The notes under the pieces: model-generated | What the model saw: the letters and a program-made list of their open reading frames with translations, nothing else | What the model was told of the DNA's origin: nothing | The model's database searches: none | Made by a program: the position numbers and the translations under genes | Part shown: piece after piece, positions 17,502-26,200 of the stretch | How positions within the stretch are numbered: position 1 is the first letter of the stretch | How the letters are laid out: the number at the start of each line of letters is the position of its first letter | NCBI GenBank assembly: GCA_030692055.1 | Contig: JAUYCY010000129.1 | Coordinates: forward strand, 1-33,545 | Direction of reading: 5' to 3' | Length of the DNA: 33,545 nucleotides | From: Candidatus Omnitrophota bacterium | Lineage (GTDB): Bacteria > Omnitrophota > Koll11 > Duberdicusellales > 4484-171

Positions 17502-18491
17502 GTGAAAATATTCAAAAGATTCCTATCCATACTGTTAAGAGTTAGCATAAGCATTATCTTGCTGATTTTTTTGTTTAAGCAGGTAGATAAGAAGAGCCTG
17601 TTGGGGATTATAAGAAATGCGAATTTAGGCCTTCTGCTTGCCGCTTTTATTATTTTCTTCTTTATTTATATTCTCTGCCTTTTGCGTTGGGAGATGTTAT
17701 TGAAGGCAGTGAAGATTCATCTTAGCCTAAAAAGGATAATTATCTCCTTTGCCGCAGGCATATTCTTTAGTTTATTCCTGCCTTCAACTATCGGAGGAGA
17801 CCTGGTGCGCAGTATTGATTTAGCGACGCACACAAAAAGGCCGCGCGAGGTTGTAGCTACGGTATTATTGGATAGATTAAGCGGGTATATTGGCTTAGTG
17901 GTTTTAGCGTTATTGGGTTTATTGTTTGGTTGGAGATTAATCCAGGATAAAAGCGTCATTTTTGCCGTAGCGATAATAACCGCGATATTAATTGTTATTT
18001 TATTGGTATTATTTAATAAATTTTTATATTCTAAAGTAAACCAGCTTTTACATTCACCCACTGCGGGGAAATTAAGGGGCGCCATAAAAAATCTGCATCA
18101 GGAGATACATTATTTTAGGCACCATAAAAAAGTGATAGTGAATAACTTGATTTTTTCTATATTGATACAGGCGATTGCGCCCCTGACCTTTTTTCTCATT
18201 GCCCGCTCAATTGGCGTAAAGATAAATATCATCTATTTTTTTATATTTTTACCTATAATCAGCGCCATCACCTTATTGCCTATTTCTATCGGTGGTTTGG
18301 GCCTAAGAGACGCAGCCACTATCTTCTTTTTTGCCAAGGCCGGTATAGGCAAAGATATGGCCTTTGCGATGTCGCTTTTAAATTTCTTTTTTATTTTAAT
18401 CTGCGGAGCGCTAGGAGGCCTTATCTATGTCCTGACAGCACATCATCAACGGATACACCATCCATCACCCCATCTGCATACGCGCCAATAA
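17502..18491 (+). CDS. Lysylphosphatidylglycerol synthase-type flippase-domain membrane protein
   Basis: A 329-residue integral membrane protein of the UPF0104/LPG_synthase_TM family, with about eight hydrophobic helices. The family signature FLPSTIGGDLVRSIDL lies around residues 90-105, and PISIGGLGLRDAATIFFF lies towards the C-terminus. Proteins of this family include the flippase part of MprF and stand-alone lipid or glycolipid translocation proteins; the substrate is unknown. GTG start immediately after the purC stop. Function is tentative, the family is firm. Confidence 0.83.
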   Translation: MKIFKRFLSILLRVSISIILLIFLFKQVDKKSLLGIIRNANLGLLLAAFIIFFFIYILCLLRWEMLLKAVKIHLSLKRIIISFAAGIFFSLFLPSTIGGDLVRSIDLATHTKRPREVVATVLLDRLSGYIGLVVLALLGLLFGWRLIQDKSVIFAVAIITAILIVILLVLFNKFLYSKVNQLLHSPTAGKLRGAIKNLHQEIHYFRHHKKVIVNNLIFSILIQAIAPLTFFLIARSIGVKINIIYFFIFLPIISAITLLPISIGGLGLRDAATIFFFAKAGIGKDMAFAMSLLNFFFILICGALGGLIYVLTAHHQRIHHPSPHLHTRQ

Positions 18492-18515
18492 ACATACCGC
18501 AAAAACCGGCCAAAT

Positions 18516-19289
18516 ATGGCTAAAATAAAAGAAGACTTCATAAAATTCTTAGGCACAGCAGGCGCGCGTTTTGTGATGATAAAACAACTACGCGCCTCTG
18601 GAGGCCTGTGGATTTCTTATAAAGGGACGAATGTATTAGTTGATCCTGGGCCGGGAAGTATCGTGCGTTGCGCCGCCAGTAAGCCCAAATTAGACTCCTC
18701 TAAATTAGACGCTATAATTCTTACCCATCGCCATTTGGACCATACCGGAGATATTAATGTCATGATTGAGGCGATGACCGAGGGAGGGTTCAAAAAAAGA
18801 GGAGTGGTTTTTTGTCCTGCCGACGCCATAGAGGATGATTCTATAATATTAAAACACGTGATAAATTTTCCGCAAAAAATAGAAACTCTAACGGCAAATA
18901 AGAGTTATAAAATAGGTAACTTTGAATTTATGACTTCAATGAGGCATATTCATCCCGCAGAAACATACGGAATAAAATTTGATATCCATAAAACAAGCGT
19001 TTCACTACTTACTGATACAAAATATTTTAAAGAATTAGAGAATTTTTATAAAACCGATACCTTAATCATCTCTGTTGTCTTTTTTGAACCTAGGGCAGGC
19101 ATAGATCACCTTTGTTTTCCTGATGTTGAACAACTGATTAGCCAGATAAGGCCCAGGAAGGCAATACTTACGCATTTTGGTATGACCATGCTTGCGGCAA
19201 AGCCGCATATCCAAGCGCAAGAGTTATCTTTAAAGTTGGGGATAGAGGTCCAGGCTGCCTATGATGGCATGACCGTAGTTTTTTCTTGA
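18516..19289 (+). CDS. MBL-fold metal-dependent hydrolase
   Basis: A 257-residue metallo-beta-lactamase-fold protein. The zinc motif THRHLDHTGD (H-x-H-x-D-H) is present, with a further metal-binding His in AILTHFG near the C-terminus and an Asp in LLTDTKYF. The opening GGLWISYKGTNVLVDPGPG is typical of RNase Z/PQQB-like members. Substrate cannot be predicted. Its stop codon overlaps the -35 of a promoter for the next gene. Confidence 0.87.
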   Translation: MAKIKEDFIKFLGTAGARFVMIKQLRASGGLWISYKGTNVLVDPGPGSIVRCAASKPKLDSSKLDAIILTHRHLDHTGDINVMIEAMTEGGFKKRGVVFCPADAIEDDSIILKHVINFPQKIETLTANKSYKIGNFEFMTSMRHIHPAETYGIKFDIHKTSVSLLTDTKYFKELENFYKTDTLIISVVFFEPRAGIDHLCFPDVEQLISQIRPRKAILTHFGMTMLAAKPHIQAQELSLKLGIEVQAAYDGMTVVFS

Positions 19290-19314
19290 CAGGCAGATAA
19301 TATCGTGTTAACCT
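19286..19314 (+). promoter_or_regulatory. Putative sigma-70 promoter for the PilZ/export gene set
   Basis: A perfect -35 TTGACA at 19286-19291, 17-bp spacing, then TAACCT at 19309-19314 preceded by TG-N (extended -10). The expected start, about 19321, is roughly 10 bases before the ATG at 19331. The -35 overlaps the stop codon of the MBL gene. It shares the context TTGACAGGC with the promoter at 25503. Confidence 0.45.
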
Positions 19315-19330
19315 AATATAACTAAATAAG

Positions 19331-19756
19331 ATGCGAAAAAAAGAGAAAAGGCAATTTATCCGCCTGCGGGCTCATCACTCCGTGAAATATAAACCCTTAT
19401 CTGGAGGCGGCCAGCTAGGTGTGCCTATACTGGCCACAATCAGAGATATTAGCGGCGGCGGCCTCTGTTTAAGGACAGAAGAATACTTACCTCGGGCCAC
19501 CTTAATTGAATTGAAGATAAACTTTCCCCATATTGCTACCTCTATATCTGCTTTAGCTAAGGTTGCCTGGATAAAGCAGAGAGGCAAAAGCAGGCGTTAT
19601 GAGTTGGGATTGCAGTTTGTGGAGATAGAAGAGTCGCTACGCAAGATTATCGACGGACAGATTAAAGGTGTGTATGAGAGGCTGAAAAGGAATAAGATTT
19701 ATTTAAAGAGTTTATTGAGGAGAAGGGAGGCGAAGAAAGATGGGAAAGATCTCTAA
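19331..19756 (+). CDS. PilZ-domain protein (c-di-GMP binding candidate)
   Basis: A 141-residue single-domain PilZ protein. The two c-di-GMP-binding elements are visible: an N-terminal Lys/Arg-rich RQFIRLRA segment matching the RxxxR motif, and DISGGGLCLRTE matching D/NxSxxG. A short basic C-terminal tail follows. It opens a gene set encoding an outer-membrane barrel and a Wza-like exporter, so a role in c-di-GMP control of polysaccharide output is plausible. No enzymatic domain is fused. Confidence 0.85.
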   Translation: MRKKEKRQFIRLRAHHSVKYKPLSGGGQLGVPILATIRDISGGGLCLRTEEYLPRATLIELKINFPHIATSISALAKVAWIKQRGKSRRYELGLQFVEIEESLRKIIDGQIKGVYERLKRNKIYLKSLLRRREAKKDGKDL

Positions 19757-19919
19757 GATATTGGTTGTATTAGCGGGGGTTTCTTTAATAGTTGCTGTGG
19801 CCATTAAAGTAACGACATTAGGAAATATAATACCCGGCCCAATACCTATAAACTGGGCTAAACTTGCCGATACGCTTCTTTTATTTGCCATAGCAATTTC
19901 TCTTTTAGGCAAGAAATAA
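19740..19919 (+). CDS. Small two-helix membrane protein overlapping the PilZ gene
   Basis: A 59-residue open frame beginning with ATG at 19740, 17 bases inside the end of the PilZ gene, preceded by GGAGGCGAAGA, a good ribosome binding site. Two hydrophobic segments (residues about 6-26 and 43-57) are separated by a Pro/Gly-rich loop, and the protein ends GKK. Overlap and the ribosome site favour a real, coupled gene; no family is recognised. Confidence 0.6.
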   Translation: MGKISKILVVLAGVSLIVAVAIKVTTLGNIIPGPIPINWAKLADTLLLFAIAISLLGKK

Positions 19920-19960
19920 TTAGAATTAGACAGAGATATTATCTATTGTTTCTAAGAAAG

Positions 19961-21247
19961 ATGATCTCAAGAAGGCCGTGGCCTGTCATTTATTTTACTA
20001 TTCTATTTTTTTCCCTTTCCTCTTTTTTAGGGCCCAAATTATCTTCTGCGCAACAGGCCTCTCTTCCAAATAAAGAAGAAGCAATGAGGCATTCTATGGA
20101 AGAAGCCCAGATGAAACTTATTAAAAGTAGTTTTAAAGAGAAAAAAGGAAAAAAAGAAACAAAGAGGCCTATTTTTTTAAAAACCCTGCCCTCTCGTGCG
20201 CATCCCTATTTAACTGAAAGCGTATCTTATAATGATAATGTTGATTCCACAAAAAAGAATAAGAAATCGGCATTAGTTAATACTTTTACCCCCGGATTAA
20301 AGATGAATTTTCGAGATAGAACAAAAAGCCTGGGGTTAGATTTGCATATAAATAATTCACTCTATAATAATCGTCGAAGGTCTAATAGGCAAAGCGCAAC
20401 GTCAGAAGCCGTCGCTACTTTTAATATTAGACGCTATACGATGAGTATTTCCGATAGTTATTTTAGTAACTATCTCGCTTGGGAAGAATTTGGCGTAGAT
20501 GACAATGATTTTAACAAATACTGGACAAATACCCTTAACGTCCTTATGGGCCGTCATTTTAACCGTATTGGTTTTGACGCAGGGTATAAACGCGCAAATT
20601 CCAAATATGAACCCAATTTCAAGGAAAGCGACTCTACTCAAGAAACCATTAACTTTAACCAATATTTAAAAGTGGCTACAAAAACGCAAGCCTTATTCGC
20701 ATATAGCTATAACCGTACAAAATCCCCCCATGCATCCGACCCCAATGATTCTCATAGCAATAATTTTGATTTGAGTTTAGCTGGTGTTTTATCGCCCAAA
20801 GTTACCGCCCTGGTAGAGATGGCCTATCTATTAACAGATAATAAGACAAGCGCTGATTCCCGGGTGACAACTTTGAGCGCAAAATTAGGCCATCAGGTTT
20901 CTCGGCGCTCAAACCTGGCCTTAACTTTAAGCCGTTCTATCACTGATTCAGCCACTAAAGCAAACTATTGTCTTGGGAATACTTTTAACTTAACCGGTAA
21001 TCATCGCTTGGCATTTAATCCTAAGTTCAACCTTTCTTTTAATAGTGGAGCAGCCTATAGCCGTTATCCTAAAAAAGCCGATTTTACCCAAAAAAGTGAG
21101 ACCTATACCTTGGGATTGGGTTTAAGTTATGCCTTCAGGCAGTGGTTAGATTTCAGCCTGGATTGGGCGCATACAGAAAATAGATCCAATGTAAGTATTG
21201 ATTACTACACGAATATATTTACCTTTAAAACCCAAGCGAAGTTTTAA
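19961..21247 (+). CDS. Outer-membrane beta-barrel protein of an exopolysaccharide-type locus
   Basis: A 428-residue exported protein. ATG at 19961 is chosen over an in-frame TTG at 19946. A signal peptide is clear, with a hydrophobic core and cleavage near LSSAQQ. The mature part consists of alternating amphipathic strands rich in Tyr, Asn, Ser and Arg, ending with a Phe-containing strand (FTFKTQAKF) as expected for a barrel inserted by BAM. It resembles the outer-membrane beta-barrel proteins (OMP_b-brl/BBP2-like) found next to Wza genes in exopolysaccharide loci. Function in secretion is inferred from position. Confidence 0.7.
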   Translation: MISRRPWPVIYFTILFFSLSSFLGPKLSSAQQASLPNKEEAMRHSMEEAQMKLIKSSFKEKKGKKETKRPIFLKTLPSRAHPYLTESVSYNDNVDSTKKNKKSALVNTFTPGLKMNFRDRTKSLGLDLHINNSLYNNRRRSNRQSATSEAVATFNIRRYTMSISDSYFSNYLAWEEFGVDDNDFNKYWTNTLNVLMGRHFNRIGFDAGYKRANSKYEPNFKESDSTQETINFNQYLKVATKTQALFAYSYNRTKSPHASDPNDSHSNNFDLSLAGVLSPKVTALVEMAYLLTDNKTSADSRVTTLSAKLGHQVSRRSNLALTLSRSITDSATKANYCLGNTFNLTGNHRLAFNPKFNLSFNSGAAYSRYPKKADFTQKSETYTLGLGLSYAFRQWLDFSLDWAHTENRSNVSIDYYTNIFTFKTQAKF

Positions 21248-21259
21248 TTAAAAACTCTT

Positions 21260-22108
21260 GTGTATAGAAAAATTTTATTAATTATTAGCAGTGGATTAAT
21301 CTTGAACTTAAGCCTGCTTTTATGCTTTGCCCAAAAGGAGGCTAAAAATAGCGAGAAAGAATATATTATTTCACCCAATGATATATTAGAGATAACTGTT
21401 TATGGCGAATCGGATTTATCTACCTCGGCAAGGGTTTCTCAAGATGGCACGGTTACCTATCCGCTTTTGGGTAACATAAAAGCAGCGGATTTGACCGTGC
21501 GTGAATTAGAGGCAATCATCACATATTTATTGGGCCAGGATTATTTAGTAATGCCGCAGGTCAGTATATTTGTTAAAGAATATGCCAAGATTTCTATATT
21601 GGGGCAGGTAAGAGGCCCGGGTTCATACCAGATGAAGGAGAATCTTACTTTGAGTCAGGCGATTGCCCTTACCGGCGGTTTTACCGATACAGCGAATACG
21701 AGTAAAGTTAAAATAATCCGTACCACTGGCGCTCGTGACGAAAAGGAAACTCTCGAGGTAAATGTTGATCAGATCTTAGAAAAGTCAGCGCCCGATGTGG
21801 AAATAAAAGCCAATGATACTATTATGGTTGAAGAATATGGCCGGTTTTCCGTCATGGGCCAGGTAACCCGGCCAGGGGTATATGTTTTACGGAGAGGCCT
21901 TAAGGTTGTGGAGGCCATTAATTTGGCCGGTGGTTTTACCCCTACCGCAGCGCAGGATGGCACAAGAGTAATTCGTACTGAGGGCAGCGACAAGAAAATT
22001 GTACGCATACGCGTTCCAGTTGCCAGTATTATGAAGGGCTCAGATGCATCCGACGATATACTGCTTCAAGACGGTGATACAATAATTGTCCCCGAATCTT
22101 TCTTTTAA
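21260..22108 (+). CDS. Wza-type polysaccharide export protein (Poly_export + SLBB)
   Basis: A 282-residue periplasmic/outer-membrane export protein. Signal peptide about 1-25. Residues about 34-110 form the polysaccharide export domain (YIISPNDILEITVYGE, then VSQDGTVTYPLLGNI). Two SLBB domains follow, each with the form ISILGQVRGPGSY... and FSVMGQVTRPGVYVL, with the TGGFTDTA/AGGFTPTA elements. GTG start at 21260. It lacks the C-terminal membrane-spanning helix extension of longer Wza proteins. The 3' end overlaps the nucleotidyltransferase frame by 23 bases if the TTG start of that gene is used. Confidence 0.92.
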   Translation: MYRKILLIISSGLILNLSLLLCFAQKEAKNSEKEYIISPNDILEITVYGESDLSTSARVSQDGTVTYPLLGNIKAADLTVRELEAIITYLLGQDYLVMPQVSIFVKEYAKISILGQVRGPGSYQMKENLTLSQAIALTGGFTDTANTSKVKIIRTTGARDEKETLEVNVDQILEKSAPDVEIKANDTIMVEEYGRFSVMGQVTRPGVYVLRRGLKVVEAINLAGGFTPTAAQDGTRVIRTEGSDKKIVRIRVPVASIMKGSDASDDILLQDGDTIIVPESFF

Positions 22109-23261
22109 TTTAAATGCAGAAGTGACACAAAAGATTAGAGAAGTAGAGAATGCATTCCTTTCCGTCCTTCGGGAAGATAATGATAGAAACTATTTAAATA
22201 AAAAAATACAATATTTTGAGGCTGGGGATTGGGATAAATTATATGAACTTGCTGCCAAAAGCGGCCTTTTTTGCGTCTTTTATACTAAATTATTAAGTTT
22301 AAAGTTAGAAGATGTCCCTGTAGAGTTCCTATCTAAACTTAAAAATGCATACTTTCTTAATCTAAAAAGAAATACCCTGCTTGAGCGAGAGTTATTCAGA
22401 ATACTTACTTATTTTAAAGAATTAAATATCCCGGTTATACCTCTAAAAGGGCCAATCTTAGCGAGGTATCTCTATAATGACTCAGGATTAAGGCAGGCAT
22501 CTTGTGATTTGGATTTGTTGGTAAGATATGAAACAATTAGTAATGCGCGGGAAAAACTGGCGGAATTAGGTTATTGCCTTTCCGGCATTGAATACAAAAG
22601 GGATTTCTTGTGTCCCATTGGCTTATCAAGACAAGTAGAGCAAATTATGCTTAATAAGAGCATAGATGAAACATTGAGTATAAGTTTGGATTTACATTGG
22701 TGTATTCGCGGATTTTTTCTTGATACGAGCATCCAGAAACTCTGGCAGGAAGCAGGATATTTTAACTTAGATAGCCAGAAAATTCTGATGCTTTCCAACG
22801 AAGACGCCCTTCTTTATTTAAGTGTAATTTCTATATCTACGTTAGAGTTTGTGCAATTAAAATATATTTACGACATACATAGACTGGCAACTGTTTTTGG
22901 GAAAGAGTTAAACTGGGAGAGATTGCTTTATAAAGCAAGGCATTCAAATTTAGAAAATTGCCTTTACTTTCCCTTAAAATTATCTAAAATTCTATTTTCA
23001 ACGGATATATCAGATGCCTTCTTAGATGAGATAAGGCCTGGCTGGATAATCAGAAAATTGATTAGCCTATGGATTAACCAAAAAAATATATTGGAGTTTA
23101 GGCAAAAAGTTCAATTTAGTAATCTAGCGCGTTATTTGCTGGGTAGATATCTTTATTCTAATAGCCCGAATGATTTCTTAAAAAAGTCTTTTGGGAGAAT
23201 GTTGAAAGGAGGCCAAGATGCAAAACTTAGTTGTATTAAAGAAGAACCCCAATATAGTTAG
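22086..23261 (+). CDS. Nucleotidyltransferase family protein (NTP_transf_5-like)
   Basis: A protein of up to 391 residues. The family core is KGPILARYLYNDSGLRQASCDLDLLV, with the predicted catalytic acidic pair Asp141 and Asp143 (numbering from the TTG). Such proteins occur in lasso-peptide and other RiPP clusters alongside HPr-kinase-like enzymes and PqqD, as here. The start is uncertain: TTG 22086 overlaps the exporter gene, whereas GTG 22122 would give 379 residues. The 3' end overlaps pqqD by 44 bases, a sign of tight coupling. The exact reaction is unknown; modification of a peptide is inferred. Confidence 0.78.
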   Translation: MSPNLSFNLNAEVTQKIREVENAFLSVLREDNDRNYLNKKIQYFEAGDWDKLYELAAKSGLFCVFYTKLLSLKLEDVPVEFLSKLKNAYFLNLKRNTLLERELFRILTYFKELNIPVIPLKGPILARYLYNDSGLRQASCDLDLLVRYETISNAREKLAELGYCLSGIEYKRDFLCPIGLSRQVEQIMLNKSIDETLSISLDLHWCIRGFFLDTSIQKLWQEAGYFNLDSQKILMLSNEDALLYLSVISISTLEFVQLKYIYDIHRLATVFGKELNWERLLYKARHSNLENCLYFPLKLSKILFSTDISDAFLDEIRPGWIIRKLISLWINQKNILEFRQKVQFSNLARYLLGRYLYSNSPNDFLKKSFGRMLKGGQDAKLSCIKEEPQYS

Positions 23262-23502
23262 CCGCACCATTGAGGACGAGACTATCCTGATGCCAATTTA
23301 TAAGACATCCGATGAGATAAATTGTATCTATGCCCTGAATGAGGTAGCGGCAAGGATATGGAAGTTAATAGATGGTAAAAAGAATTTAGGTAAGATTAAA
23401 AAGACGCTCTCGGAGGAATTTGACGCTACGGAAAAAGAACTTAATAAAAAGTTGGATAAATTCCTGAAAGACTTAAAAGAGATAAAGGCGATTAAGGGAT
23501 AA
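23218..23502 (+). CDS. PqqD-family peptide chaperone (RiPP recognition element)
   Basis: A 94-residue PqqD-like protein, the winged-helix domain that binds leader peptides and presents them to radical SAM maturases. Strand-turn-helix features are visible: IVSRTIEDETILMPIY, then the typical hydrophobic YALNEVAARIWKLIDG, then a helix-rich C-terminus. An excellent ribosome binding site (AAAGGAGG at 23205-23212) lies inside the preceding gene. Its presence here, with two SPASM enzymes about 4 kb downstream, argues for a RiPP pathway, although neither SPASM enzyme is fused to a PqqD domain. Confidence 0.88.
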   Translation: MQNLVVLKKNPNIVSRTIEDETILMPIYKTSDEINCIYALNEVAARIWKLIDGKKNLGKIKKTLSEEFDATEKELNKKLDKFLKDLKEIKAIKG

Positions 23503-23509
23503 TTTTGAG

Positions 23510-23977
23510 ATGGTTAAGGATAGCAGGGAGTTTTCGTTATATTCTACCCGGGGCTCAAGTATGTTTCCTTTTATCCGCGGCGATGAGTATGTATTTGTTA
23601 AGAAAGTGCCGCTAGAGACAATACGACCGGGCGATACAATAGTTTTTGAACCCAATGCTAAAACTAAAGTTTGTCACCGCGTGGTAGAAATTCAAAGAAG
23701 AGATAGTATTTTATGGTTTTATACGGCGGGATATAAAAATAGGTCCCCTGACACCTGCCCCATAAGGCAAGAAAAGGTAATGGGTAAAGTGTTTGCCATA
23801 AAACGCAAATCCAATATTATCAGGTTATCTACCGAAGGGCTGCAGTCTTTACTGTTTAAATTTGATTGCTTTTTAACCGAGAGCATTTTCTATATTAAAA
23901 AAATTTTAGCCAAGATACCTTTGCTTAAAAAAATATACAAATATACAGGCCAAAAGCTAAATTTTTTCTTAAGATAG
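23510..23977 (+). CDS. S24/S26-family signal-peptidase-like protease
   Basis: A 155-residue peptidase of the S26 type. The nucleophile is Ser17 in GSSMFP (the SMxP box). The second active-site position appears to be His56 in CHRVVE, like the SipW/Sec11-type (S26B) Ser-His enzymes rather than the Ser-Lys of classical LepB. A GDTIVF box and MGKV precede the C-terminal part. No N-terminal membrane anchor is visible, so it may be peripheral or cytoplasmic. Context suggests leader removal from the RiPP precursor or processing in export. Its last 9 bases overlap, on the opposite strand, the UPF0489 gene. Confidence 0.8.
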   Translation: MVKDSREFSLYSTRGSSMFPFIRGDEYVFVKKVPLETIRPGDTIVFEPNAKTKVCHRVVEIQRRDSILWFYTAGYKNRSPDTCPIRQEKVMGKVFAIKRKSNIIRLSTEGLQSLLFKFDCFLTESIFYIKKILAKIPLLKKIYKYTGQKLNFFLR

Positions 23978-25453
23978 AAAATTTGTGAGTAAAATAAGTT
24001 TCCTTTCCATTCTTTTTATAGATTTAGTTCTACCTGCCTTCAGAAGATATGGTTTTTGCCTTTTTAAGAAATCCTGCCTAAATTTCTTAAACTTAATCCT
24101 GATATCTCGGATAATCTCCTTTTCTTGCGCTGAATATTTAGCTAATCTTAACAACTTAAGATAGGTTGCGGGATTATTTAAACCCAATCTTAAGGCATCT
24201 TTATACTCTGCGATTGCCTTGAGAAATTGCCTTCTGTTTTCATAAATTTGGCCTAAGAGATAATGGCTGTGCGGTGGCATTGGCTCTTTAGTTTGATAAC
24301 TTAATAAGGATTTTTCTGCGGATTTATATTTTTTTAGTTTAAATTGTGCGCTACCTAAACCAAAAAGGGCTTTGGGATAATTACTAAGCACCTCAAGCGC
24401 TTTCTTGAAATATCTTTCTGCCAGTTTGCATCTTCTTTTTCTTAAATTTAGCTCTGCCCAGCCACAGAGCGCATCCTTATTTTGTGGGTCACAATAAAGT
24501 ATTTTTCTAAATTCGTCCTCTGCCTTTTTATAAAATCCTTTAGTAAGATATAAAGGTCCATAGTTATTGTCAGCTACGGCATAAGTAGGGTCGGATTTTA
24601 TGGCTCTCTGGTAGTAATATCTTGCCCTTTTTTTGTTATTTTTTTGCCAATATTCATTAAAGAGATTAAATGCCGCAGCCGAAGGCGGTATTTTAAAAGT
24701 TTTACCTTCCAACCCCGAGGCAATTTCATCACCCAGATATTTGAATTTAAGTGGGGTGTAACCGCCATTTACCGAATAGGCAATAGTTACTAAAACAGGA
24801 TGTTTTATCTTTGCTTTTAAAACCCTGATAAGTTCTTTTGGTTCAATCCAAGTCTTACGCTTACTAATTTCGTCAGCATTATTTGATTTTCTTATTGAGT
24901 TTATCACCAGAAAATCTGTATCTATGTCTAAAAGGACTTTTTTATTTATCTTAGGCAATGTTTTAAGGCAACAGACAATAAAATTTTGGCCGTAAAGTCG
25001 AGTCTTGAGTACGCCATCTGTAATTTTAAGGGCAGTTTGAGGTTTAGGGTCTTGTTTGGCTAAACCCTTTATCATTGACTTTAGATTCTTTAAGCAGTGG
25101 CCGAATTCTTTTTTATCTCCGGGAATTATCCAATAAAAATCCTTTATTATTCCGTCCCGCATTGCTGGATAAATATAATTTCCAATATGAGTAAGCCTCT
25201 TGATATCAAATTTTTTTTGCTTAAAGAATATGGCTCTTTCCAGTTGCATTTTTAGCTCAGCTAAGCTTTTTGCCTCCTCAAGGATTAAACGAATATCTTT
25301 TATCTTCTGAAAACCAAAATCCATATGGGCATCGATGTGAACTAAGGGTAGATTCTTAAATCCGCGTGTCTTCCAGACATAATAGGCCTGGTGGTGGTTT
25401 TCGACGAGGATAATTTTTTTTGGCCTGATTTTTCTCATAATCTTCATTTGCAT
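23969..25453 (-). CDS. UPF0489 (arginase-like) domain protein with C-terminal TPRs
   Basis: A 494-residue protein and the only substantial gene on the minus strand. Residues about 10-250 form a UPF0489 domain with an arginase/deacetylase-like metal site: HIDAHMDF (Asp41, His43, Asp45) and DIDTDF (Asp176, Asp178, Asp180). Members of this family have been reported as peptide arginases that convert Arg to ornithine in RiPP precursors. Residues about 265-430 are TPR repeats. There are several close ATG codons at the start; the first is used, without a clear ribosome binding site. It sits between the PqqD/S26 genes and the precursor gene. Family assignment is good; substrate is inference. Confidence 0.8.
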   Translation of the reverse strand: MQMKIMRKIRPKKIILVENHHQAYYVWKTRGFKNLPLVHIDAHMDFGFQKIKDIRLILEEAKSLAELKMQLERAIFFKQKKFDIKRLTHIGNYIYPAMRDGIIKDFYWIIPGDKKEFGHCLKNLKSMIKGLAKQDPKPQTALKITDGVLKTRLYGQNFIVCCLKTLPKINKKVLLDIDTDFLVINSIRKSNNADEISKRKTWIEPKELIRVLKAKIKHPVLVTIAYSVNGGYTPLKFKYLGDEIASGLEGKTFKIPPSAAAFNLFNEYWQKNNKKRARYYYQRAIKSDPTYAVADNNYGPLYLTKGFYKKAEDEFRKILYCDPQNKDALCGWAELNLRKRRCKLAERYFKKALEVLSNYPKALFGLGSAQFKLKKYKSAEKSLLSYQTKEPMPPHSHYLLGQIYENRRQFLKAIAEYKDALRLGLNNPATYLKLLRLAKYSAQEKEIIRDIRIKFKKFRQDFLKRQKPYLLKAGRTKSIKRMERKLILLTNFLS

Positions 25454-25502
25454 TTTAGCACAGTCTTTAGTATTTGTCTCCCTAAAAATCTACAGATTTC
25501 GC

Positions 25503-25531
25503 TTGACAGGCCAGATTTTATAATATATAGT
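25503..25531 (+). promoter_or_regulatory. Putative strong sigma-70 promoter for the AbiE/RiPP transcript
   Basis: A perfect TTGACA at 25503-25508, 17-bp spacing and TATAGT at 25526-25531, in an AT-rich stretch. It lies about 40 bases before the gene at 25571 and is the only clear promoter before the precursor and maturase genes. It is in the divergent gap between the UPF0489 and AbiEi-like genes. Confidence 0.6.
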
Positions 25532-25570
25532 TCTATTTCAGAAAGTCCCTAAAAATAAGGATTTAGAGAA

Positions 25571-26200
25571 ATGGATTACATTAGTCTAAGTTCGGCATTA
25601 AGAACTCATAAGATGCACATCTTTACTTCGGAAGATGTCAAAACCCTTTTTCCTCAGGGAAAAGAGAAGACCATAAAAAATAATTTTATCAGATGGCTCT
25701 CTAAAGGGTATTTTATCAGGCTAAAAAAAGATTTATATGAATTTATTGAGAAAGGTTCAGGATTGACAATTCCTGATCTTTATATTGCCAACCGATTATA
25801 TGGACCGTCCTACGTTTCTTTAGAGACAGCGCTTTCTATTTATAGCATTATTCCGGATATTGCCGCAGGAGTTACTTCCGTAACTACCCGCCCTACGCGA
25901 ACTTTTAAGAATAAATACGGTTCATTTTATTATCGGAGCTGCCAAAAAAAGGCCTTTACCGGATACAGGTTGATGTTATACGAAGGTTTTAAGGTATATA
26001 TTGCCGATAAGGAAAAGGCGCTGGTGGATTTTCTATATTATCGCTTACGCTTGGGCCGCTCTTTAGATTTTGCTGAAGAACGGCTTAATAAAAAGATTTT
26101 GAAAAATATAGATTTGAAGAAAGCTTTCCGCTACGCAGAACTCTTCAATAGCGGGACAGCTAAGATGCTGGAAAGCTGTAAGGAGTATATCCGATGTTAA
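25571..26200 (+). CDS. AbiEi-like antitoxin/transcriptional regulator
   Basis: A 209-residue protein of the AbiEi (type IV toxin-antitoxin) family. The N-terminal 70 residues are a winged helix (FTSEDVKTLFPQGKEKTIKNN, then LSKGYFIRLKKDLYEF). The C-terminal part has the family elements YGPSYVSLETALSIYSIIPD, then TTRPTRTFKN, then IADKEKALVDFLYYRL. In known systems AbiEi represses the operon and antagonises the nucleotidyltransferase toxin. It overlaps its partner by 7 bases and has AAGGA before the ATG. Confidence 0.87.
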   Translation: MDYISLSSALRTHKMHIFTSEDVKTLFPQGKEKTIKNNFIRWLSKGYFIRLKKDLYEFIEKGSGLTIPDLYIANRLYGPSYVSLETALSIYSIIPDIAAGVTSVTTRPTRTFKNKYGSFYYRSCQKKAFTGYRLMLYEGFKVYIADKEKALVDFLYYRLRLGRSLDFAEERLNKKILKNIDLKKAFRYAELFNSGTAKMLESCKEYIRC

